From the NCBI GenBank assembly GCA_014305015.1, contig JACRUB010000036.1:1-10952 (forward strand): DNA of 10,952 bases. Direction: 5' to 3'. The stretch's first letter is position 1, and each line of letters starts with the position of its first letter. This DNA comes from Vulcanimicrobiota bacterium. Lineage in GTDB: Bacteria; Vulcanimicrobiota; Vulcanimicrobiia; Vulcanimicrobiales; Vulcanimicrobiaceae. Positions 6,696 to 10,952 of this stretch are shown here, piece by piece. A program made the position numbers and the translations under genes. Under the pieces are notes generated by a model. The model was not told where the DNA came from and made no database searches. It worked only from the letters and a program-made list of their open reading frames with translations.

Positions 6696-7800
6696 AATCG
6701 ATGGTCACAGCATAGTGCTTGAGAAATTCATGTGAGATCGTCCCCGCTGCGGTGAATGAAAACATTTGCAGCGGATCTCCGCCGGGCGTATAGAGGCCGG
6801 GCACGTTCGAGCGGCAGAGTGTTCCAAGGCAAAGTTTGTCGGCCGTGACCGGCACGAATTGCGCTGCTCCTCCGCCGCCGATTCCGGTGCCCGCCTGATC
6901 CGAATGCGTCGTGACATGTGCAAGCTTGATGGTCGCATCCGTCGGAACGAATCCGCCGCCCGCGAGACCGCTGTCAACGAGGAGCAACGATTCCGGCGTA
7001 TTGTTGACGCTGCCGCGTGCGAATAAGAAATGATCGCCGACCCACCAGAAGCGCACCGGCGTACTGCCGGCGATTGTAGGAACCGTAGAGCGCGGCCGCA
7101 ACTCGAGTTGGCCTTTAGGGTAGTTGATTGTTGATAAGAAGCGTGAGAGAAAAATCGTGCCGACGACGGCGTCGACTTGCTTATTTCCGAAGACCGGCAA
7201 TCCGCGTGACGGAATAACCATGGCCTTCAGGTGGTGAATGGTAAGTCCGCCTGCATCAAGGGTATCGACGCTGGCGGCTTGCATTGCGGCCGTTTTGTTT
7301 CCCGCGAAATGCCCGACCTCGCCGGTATCGCTGACTTTCAGGTTGAGTTCTTTTGCAAAGGCCGGATCGACCGCCAGATCGGGCGCGCCGGTATCGAGCA
7401 GAACGTTTGCCTCATGCCCGTTAATTTTCAAGCGCATGAGCGGCAGAGGATCGGTCGCTAAGAACGGCACGATTGCAACGCCGCCGGGAATTTCAATGCT
7501 GCCGCCGTCAGCGGCGATTGCTTTGCGCGCGCGCACTTCCGGAGCGATGCGATCGAGCGCGGGATTGCGCGGACCGAGTGTTTGCGCGATTTGCGCTTGC
7601 GTCAGCGCGTCTTCCAAGCGGTTGTTGTAGAGATCGAGGCGCGCCATGCCGACGTTTGCCGCGGGATCGTTCTTGTTTGCCGCGAGTTCTGCGCGATAAG
7701 CGGTTTCTGCGCCGCCAAAATCGCCGGCTTTAAAAAGATCATCGCCACTGGATGCACCGAGTAGCGCCACATTGAGGACCGCGATTAAGAGCAACTTCAT
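6655..7800 (-). CDS. Secreted two-lobed aspartic protease with N-terminal TPR-like region
   Basis: The 381-residue protein begins with a Sec signal peptide (about residues 1-18, MKLLLIAVLNVALLGASS), then a helical TPR-like region (about 20-78: LFKAGDFGGAETAYRAEL, then a second repeat around MARLDLYNNRLEDAL). Two retropepsin/pepsin-like lobes follow. Lobe one has the catalytic triplet D136-T137-G138 in VLLDTGAPDL and closes with VGTIFLSRFLSTINY (213-227). Lobe two has D276-S277-G278 in LLVDSGLAGGG and closes with ISHEFLKHYAVTIDF (355-369). The two lobes therefore carry one catalytic Asp each in one chain, as in pepsin-like enzymes. C324 and C329 could form a disulphide, which fits export. The substrate is unknown. 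The ATG at 7800 is preceded by a weak AGAGAA. It lies 46 bases after the E2 gene on the same strand and overlaps the convergent hydrolase gene by 41 bases at its 3' end. Confidence 0.87.
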   Translation of the reverse strand: MKLLLIAVLNVALLGASSGDDLFKAGDFGGAETAYRAELAANKNDPAANVGMARLDLYNNRLEDALTQAQIAQTLGPRNPALDRIAPEVRARKAIAADGGSIEIPGGVAIVPFLATDPLPLMRLKINGHEANVLLDTGAPDLAVDPAFAKELNLKVSDTGEVGHFAGNKTAAMQAASVDTLDAGGLTIHHLKAMVIPSRGLPVFGNKQVDAVVGTIFLSRFLSTINYPKGQLELRPRSTVPTIAGSTPVRFWWVGDHFLFARGSVNNTPESLLLVDSGLAGGGFVPTDATIKLAHVTTHSDQAGTGIGGGGAAQFVPVTADKLCLGTLCRSNVPGLYTPGGDPLQMFSFTAAGTISHEFLKHYAVTIDFNSMQLFLQPESP

Positions 7801-7846
7801 AGTTCTCTATTCTATGAAGCAAGCTGGGACTTGGCTGTGATTTTTT

Positions 7847-9199
7847 CTAAAGAACGCCTTGGGGACCCATTGCTTCGAGCCGTTTTTTGAGATCGGCTAG
7901 GAAACCGCTGGCAACGTAGCCGTCGACGACGCGGTGATCTAGTGAGAGACACACGTTCATCATGCTGCGAATCGCAATCGCATCATCCTTGGTTACGACC
8001 GGCTTCTTGACGACCGCTTCCATCGTAACGATGCCCGCCTGGCCGCCGTTGATGATCGGCGCAGATGCGACCGAGCCGTTTGCGCCGTTGTTGTTCACGG
8101 TGAACGTTCCCCCTTGCAGATCGTCGACGCCGAGTTTGTTGCGCCGTGCCTTGTCGATAAGCTCGCCACCCGCGAGCGCGAGACCCTTGATCGAGAGTTT
8201 GTCGGCATTCTTGATGACGGGAACGACGAGGTTGGTCGCGAGGCCAATGGCGATGCCGATATTGACGTTTTTGTGAACTTCAATTCCTTGCTCGACGAAG
8301 CGCGCGTTCATGAGCGGGAATACGGCGATCGATTCGACGACCGCGCGAATGAAGAATGGAAGAAGGGTGAGCGACATGCCGTGGTCGCGTGTGAAGGCGT
8401 CTTTTTCGCGCGTGCGCCATTTCCACAAATTGGTGACGTCCACTTCGACCATCGACCATGCATGAGGCGCGTTGTGCTTGCTCTCCACCATGCGCTGGGC
8501 GATAATCTTGCGCGCTTGATTGAGCGGCACAATCGTGCCGGGAATCGGCTCGCCGTAGGTGCTCTTGCCGTCGGCCGGGATCGGTTTGGCCGTAGGCGGA
8601 GAAATGGGCGCAGTTGCACCGCTTGCGATCGCTTGACCGACTGCTGCCGCGGGACCCATTGCGGCTGCTTGCAACACATCCTCAGCGGTGACTCGGCCGT
8701 TTGCGCCGCTGCCCTTGATGGTCGCGATGTCGATGTGATGCTCGCGCGCGAGTTTGCGAACCGCCGGCGACGCGCCGCGCAGAACTTGTTCGCTGCTACC
8801 GTTGTGAACGGCGTGGGATGTCCCGTTGCTTTGCGGAGCCGCAGCTTGCGGGTGATCGGTCGGCACGAACGTCGAGGGCGCATTCGTCTCGCCGGGAACG
8901 GGCGTCTTGCTTGCGCCGACGCCGACTTCTTTTTCAACGGGCGCAGGTTTTGAAGCTACACCGACTTCATCGATGATCGCGATGGCCGTTCCCGTGGCGA
9001 CCGTCTCGCCTTCTTTAACGAGCAGTTCGCGAATCGTGCCGGTCACCGGGGCGGGAACTTCGGCGTTCACTTTGTCGGTCGAGACTTCGACGAACGCCTC
9101 GTACTTTTCGACGTTATCGCCGGGCTTCTTGAGCCATTGCGCGACCGTTCCTTCGGTGACGGTCTCCCCAAGTTGCGGCATTGTAATCGTAGTAGCCAT
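7847..9199 (-). CDS. 2-oxoacid dehydrogenase E2, dihydrolipoyl acyltransferase (branched-chain type likely)
   Basis: This is the acyltransferase core of a 2-oxoacid dehydrogenase complex. In order it shows a single lipoyl domain (2-78) with the lipoylated lysine K43 in STDKVNAEVPA; an Ala/Pro/Ser-rich linker; a peripheral-subunit-binding domain (143-176, ASPAVRKLAREH to GRVTAEDVL) that holds E1 or E3; a second linker; and a catalytic domain (about 216-445) with FTVNNNGANGSV (366-377), IINGGQAGI (382-390) and the active-site DHRVVDG with H422 and D426. The FTVNN-GSV pattern and the neighbouring E1 subunits favour the branched-chain (BkdB) type over pyruvate or 2-oxoglutarate, but specificity is inferred. 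At 450 residues it is of ordinary length. Its ATG shares one base with the E1 beta stop (TAATG). No E3 gene follows; the next gene is an aspartic protease. Confidence 0.93.
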   Translation of the reverse strand: MATTITMPQLGETVTEGTVAQWLKKPGDNVEKYEAFVEVSTDKVNAEVPAPVTGTIRELLVKEGETVATGTAIAIIDEVGVASKPAPVEKEVGVGASKTPVPGETNAPSTFVPTDHPQAAAPQSNGTSHAVHNGSSEQVLRGASPAVRKLAREHHIDIATIKGSGANGRVTAEDVLQAAAMGPAAAVGQAIASGATAPISPPTAKPIPADGKSTYGEPIPGTIVPLNQARKIIAQRMVESKHNAPHAWSMVEVDVTNLWKWRTREKDAFTRDHGMSLTLLPFFIRAVVESIAVFPLMNARFVEQGIEVHKNVNIGIAIGLATNLVVPVIKNADKLSIKGLALAGGELIDKARRNKLGVDDLQGGTFTVNNNGANGSVASAPIINGGQAGIVTMEAVVKKPVVTKDDAIAIRSMMNVCLSLDHRVVDGYVASGFLADLKKRLEAMGPQGVL

Positions 9200-10200
9200 T
9201 AGAACTTCACCATATCGCGCATAGCGTCGGCCATGCGTTCAGTTGAGATCATGAACTCTTCCTCGAGGGGCAGCGCGTAGCCCATCGCCGGTACGTCGGG
9301 TCCGGCGAGGCGGCGAATCGGGGCGTCGAGATCGAAGAGTGCCTCCTCGGCAACCATTGCGCTAATTTCCGCGCCGATGCCGCCGAACTTGTTGTCTTCG
9401 TGAATGATTAGGAGTTTGCGCGTCTTGCGCACGGATTCCAAAATCGTTCCGCGATCCATCGGGCGCACCGAACGCAAGTCCACGACTTCAACGGAGATGC
9501 CGTCGTCCTCGAGGCGGTTGGCCGCATCGAGGGCTTGATGCGCGTACAGCCCGTAGGAAACGACGGTAAGCTTCGAACCTACTTTGGTGACGTTCGCTTT
9601 TCCGATCGGAATCGTGTAGTATTCCTCGGGCACTTCGGCTTTGATCAAACGGTACGTGCGCTTGTGCTCGAGGAACAGGACAGGATCGGGGTCCTCGATT
9701 GCGGCGTTCAAGAGGCCCTTCATATCATAAGGCGTCGAGGGCGCAAGAATCTTGAGGCCCGGCACGTGATAGAAAAGCGCCTCGATTGAAACCGAGTGCG
9801 AGAGCGCGCCGCGAACGCCACCCCCGTATGGCGTGCGGATTACGAGCGGACACGTGTATTCGCCGTTGCTGCGGTATCGCGTCTTTGCTGCCTCGCCGAC
9901 GATTTGGTTGAACGCCGGATAGATGAAGTCTGCAAACTGAATCTCTGCAATCGGCCGCAGGCCTTCCATCGCCATTCCGATTGCAATCCCGACGATCGAT
10001 GCTTCCGCGATCGGCGTATCGATGATGCGCTCGGGCCCGAACTCATCGATGAAGCCCTTGGTAATCAGGAAAACGTTCCCGCGATTGCCCACATCCTCTC
10101 CGAGAATGACGGTACGTTCATCGCGTTTGAGTGCGTCATACAGCGTGGAGCGCACGGCTTCCACGTTCGTCATGATTTTTCCGGGCGATGCTACTGCCAT
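9199..10200 (-). CDS. 2-oxoacid dehydrogenase E1 beta subunit (branched-chain type likely)
   Basis: The beta half of the thiamine-diphosphate-dependent decarboxylase pairs with the E1 alpha encoded just upstream to decarboxylate 2-oxoacids and load the acyl group on E2. The 333 residues show ILGEDVG (32-38), the DTPIAE motif whose E66 is the conserved glutamate that activates the cofactor, AEIQFADF (85-92), PYGGGVRGALSHSVSIEAL (124-142) with the conserved histidine H135, PSTPYDMKGLL (154-164), DPDPVLFLEHK (170-180), and the C-terminal transketolase domain with HEDNKFGGIGAEI. These features are close to BkdAB-type subunits, so branched-chain keto acids are the likely substrate; pyruvate cannot be excluded. 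The ATG at 10200 overlaps the E1 alpha stop by 10 bases and has AAGGAG at a spacing of 10; an internal ATG at 10173 is a less likely start. Confidence 0.93.
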   Translation of the reverse strand: MAVASPGKIMTNVEAVRSTLYDALKRDERTVILGEDVGNRGNVFLITKGFIDEFGPERIIDTPIAEASIVGIAIGMAMEGLRPIAEIQFADFIYPAFNQIVGEAAKTRYRSNGEYTCPLVIRTPYGGGVRGALSHSVSIEALFYHVPGLKILAPSTPYDMKGLLNAAIEDPDPVLFLEHKRTYRLIKAEVPEEYYTIPIGKANVTKVGSKLTVVSYGLYAHQALDAANRLEDDGISVEVVDLRSVRPMDRGTILESVRKTRKLLIIHEDNKFGGIGAEISAMVAEEALFDLDAPIRRLAGPDVPAMGYALPLEEEFMISTERMADAMRDMVKF

Positions 10201-10853
10201 GGTTCCCAGGCTCCTTCGTAGAGATGCGTATACAAATCTTTGGGCTCAGGGAACGGCATTGCCTCCGCTTCATCCGTGGCCTCGTTGGTTTCGCGCAGGA
10301 CATCTTTCTTGAGTTGATCGACTTGCGCCGCGTTCATGACTCCGGCTTCGAGCAGCACTTTCTCGAAACACGGAACCGGATCGAACGCACGTTCCTTTTC
10401 GATCTCTTCGCGGGTGCGGTACGTGCGGTCATCGTCGTCCGTGCTGTGCGAGAGATAGCGGTAACACATCCCCTCAATGAGCGAAGGGCCTTCACCGCTA
10501 CGCGCGCGCTTCATCGCGCGATCCACAACTTCAAATGTTTCGAGCGGATCGAAGCCGTTGAACTGCTCGCCCGGCATGCCATATCCGGGTGCGCGTTCGA
10601 ACACATTGGGGTTGCCCATTTGACGGTCGATCGGCGTGGAGATCGCCCATTTGTTGTTCTCGCACAAGAACACGATTGGGAGTTTGTGAATCGATGCGAA
10701 GTTGAGCGATTCGTGCCATTCGCCTTCGCTGGTGGTGCCTTCGCCGAACGTCACGAGCACGGCGCGGCCGGCTTCCTTGCGCAACTTGAGTGCGTATGCG
10801 GCCCCAACGGCATGTGGAATTTGCGCGGCGAGAATCGAGCTGAACGACATCAT
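10191..10853 (-). CDS. 2-oxoacid dehydrogenase E1 alpha subunit, C-terminal part after an in-frame TGA
   Basis: This open part (220 residues from the first ATG after the stop) carries the core of a Bkd-type E1 alpha: AAQIPHAVGAAYA (9-21), the thiamine-diphosphate motif GEG at 37-39 through NN at 66-67, EWHESLNFASIHKLPIVF (45-62), the YGMPGEQFNGFDPLE region, and the conserved loop YRYLSHSTDDDDRTYR (131-146), which matches branched-chain E1 alpha rather than the pyruvate enzyme. Family members are about 330-350 residues, so over 100 N-terminal residues are missing. They are not absent from the DNA: the same frame continues upstream beyond a TGA at 10866-10868. The ATG at 10853 has no clear Shine-Dalgarno and falls inside a conserved block, so it is probably not a natural start. 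The gene is therefore a full-length E1 alpha interrupted by a stop, whether real or a sequence error. The stop overlaps the E1 beta start. Confidence 0.85.
   Translation of the reverse strand: MMSFSSILAAQIPHAVGAAYALKLRKEAGRAVLVTFGEGTTSEGEWHESLNFASIHKLPIVFLCENNKWAISTPIDRQMGNPNVFERAPGYGMPGEQFNGFDPLETFEVVDRAMKRARSGEGPSLIEGMCYRYLSHSTDDDDRTYRTREEIEKERAFDPVPCFEKVLLEAGVMNAAQVDQLKKDVLRETNEATDEAEAMPFPEPKDLYTHLYEGAWEPWQ
10211..10216 (-). promoter_or_regulatory. Shine-Dalgarno AAGGAG for the E1 beta gene, inside the E1 alpha coding end
   Basis: AAGGAG on the minus strand lies 10 bases before the ATG at 10200 and within the last codons of E1 alpha. It supports the upstream ATG over the one at 10173, and lets E1 beta be translated independently of how far ribosomes travel through E1 alpha. 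Confidence 0.55.
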
Positions 10854-10865
10854 GCCGAAGCGCTT

Positions 10866-10952
10866 TCAGGAATAATGATTGGGAAACTGACGGCCGCCGT
10901 AGTGATCGGCGGCGCGCGCGAAGAGCGAGAGCAAGACTTCGAGCGGCGTAAA
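10866..10952 (-). pseudogene. E1 alpha N-terminal side, ending in an in-frame TGA; runs off the window
   Basis: Reading upstream of the ATG at 10853 in the same frame gives GFRK (in reverse order of position), then TGA at 10866-10868, then 28 sense codons to the window edge: TPLEVLLSLFARAADH and then YGGRQFPNHYS. This is clear E1 alpha homology; the B. subtilis-type family has a GGRQMPxH block directly before the SSPVxTQxPHAVG block seen here after the stop. The spacing across the TGA fits a single-codon replacement with no frame change. Either the gene is a pseudogene or partly readable, or one base is wrong in the assembly. The gene start lies outside the window. Confidence 0.75.

Noticed and set aside
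8114..8953. A 279-codon plus-strand open frame opposite the E2 gene
   Set aside because: It is Arg- and Asp-rich, lacks any recognisable domain, and is explained as the shadow of a well-supported E2 coding sequence in GC-rich DNA.
10866..10868. The TGA in E1 alpha as a selenocysteine codon
   Set aside because: The aligned site in relatives is not Cys and is not catalytic, and no clear hairpin was evident by eye just 3' of it. A mutation or sequence error is simpler.
1..10952. Possible new defence, mobile or CRISPR-like system
   Set aside because: No direct repeats, transposase, integrase, nuclease or phage genes were seen. Apart from the PilZ protein, DUF4438 and the membrane hydrolase, all genes fit known metabolic or secreted enzyme families.

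Overview
This is a gene-dense bacterial window of moderately high GC. There is no gene-free stretch longer than about 50 bases, and I saw no RNA gene, transposon, CRISPR array or phage gene. Several genes begin or end inside their neighbour. The lineage cannot be fixed from the sequence alone. The mix of futalosine-type menaquinone genes, preQ0 genes, a DUF4438 protein, a PilZ protein and a two-lobed secreted aspartic protease would fit a soil-type, poorly cultured bacterial phylum (for example the Eremiobacterota/WPS-2 area), but that is a guess. TGA is used as an ordinary stop in at least three genes (queD, queE, mqnB).

Layout. A plus-strand PilZ-domain gene (30-515) meets, tail to tail on a shared TTAA, a minus-strand five-gene run that reads queD, queE, mqnB, mqnD, namZ-like from 4120 down to 512. 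Each start overlaps the previous stop by 1 to 8 bases, so this is almost certainly one translationally coupled operon. It combines two steps of 7-deazaguanine (queuosine precursor) synthesis, two steps of futalosine-route menaquinone synthesis, and an exported GH171/DUF1343 exo-N-acetylmuramidase-like protein. Divergently, from 4165, lie a DUF4438 gene and, 2 bases after it, a gene for a membrane protein fused to a C-terminal alpha/beta-hydrolase domain (5034-6695). This pair converges on, and overlaps by 41 bases, a minus-strand gene for a secreted aspartic protease with two catalytic lobes and an N-terminal repeat region (6655-7800).

The right part (7847 to the window end) is a minus-strand operon for a 2-oxoacid dehydrogenase complex that best resembles the branched-chain (Bkd) type: E1 alpha, E1 beta, E2. 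No E3 (dihydrolipoamide dehydrogenase) is present. The E1 alpha gene carries an in-frame TGA (10866-10868) with clearly homologous coding sequence on both sides. It is either broken, miscalled, or read through. This is the observation most worth checking. The second is the unfamiliar architecture of the membrane/hydrolase protein beside DUF4438. I did not find a clearly novel multi-gene system.
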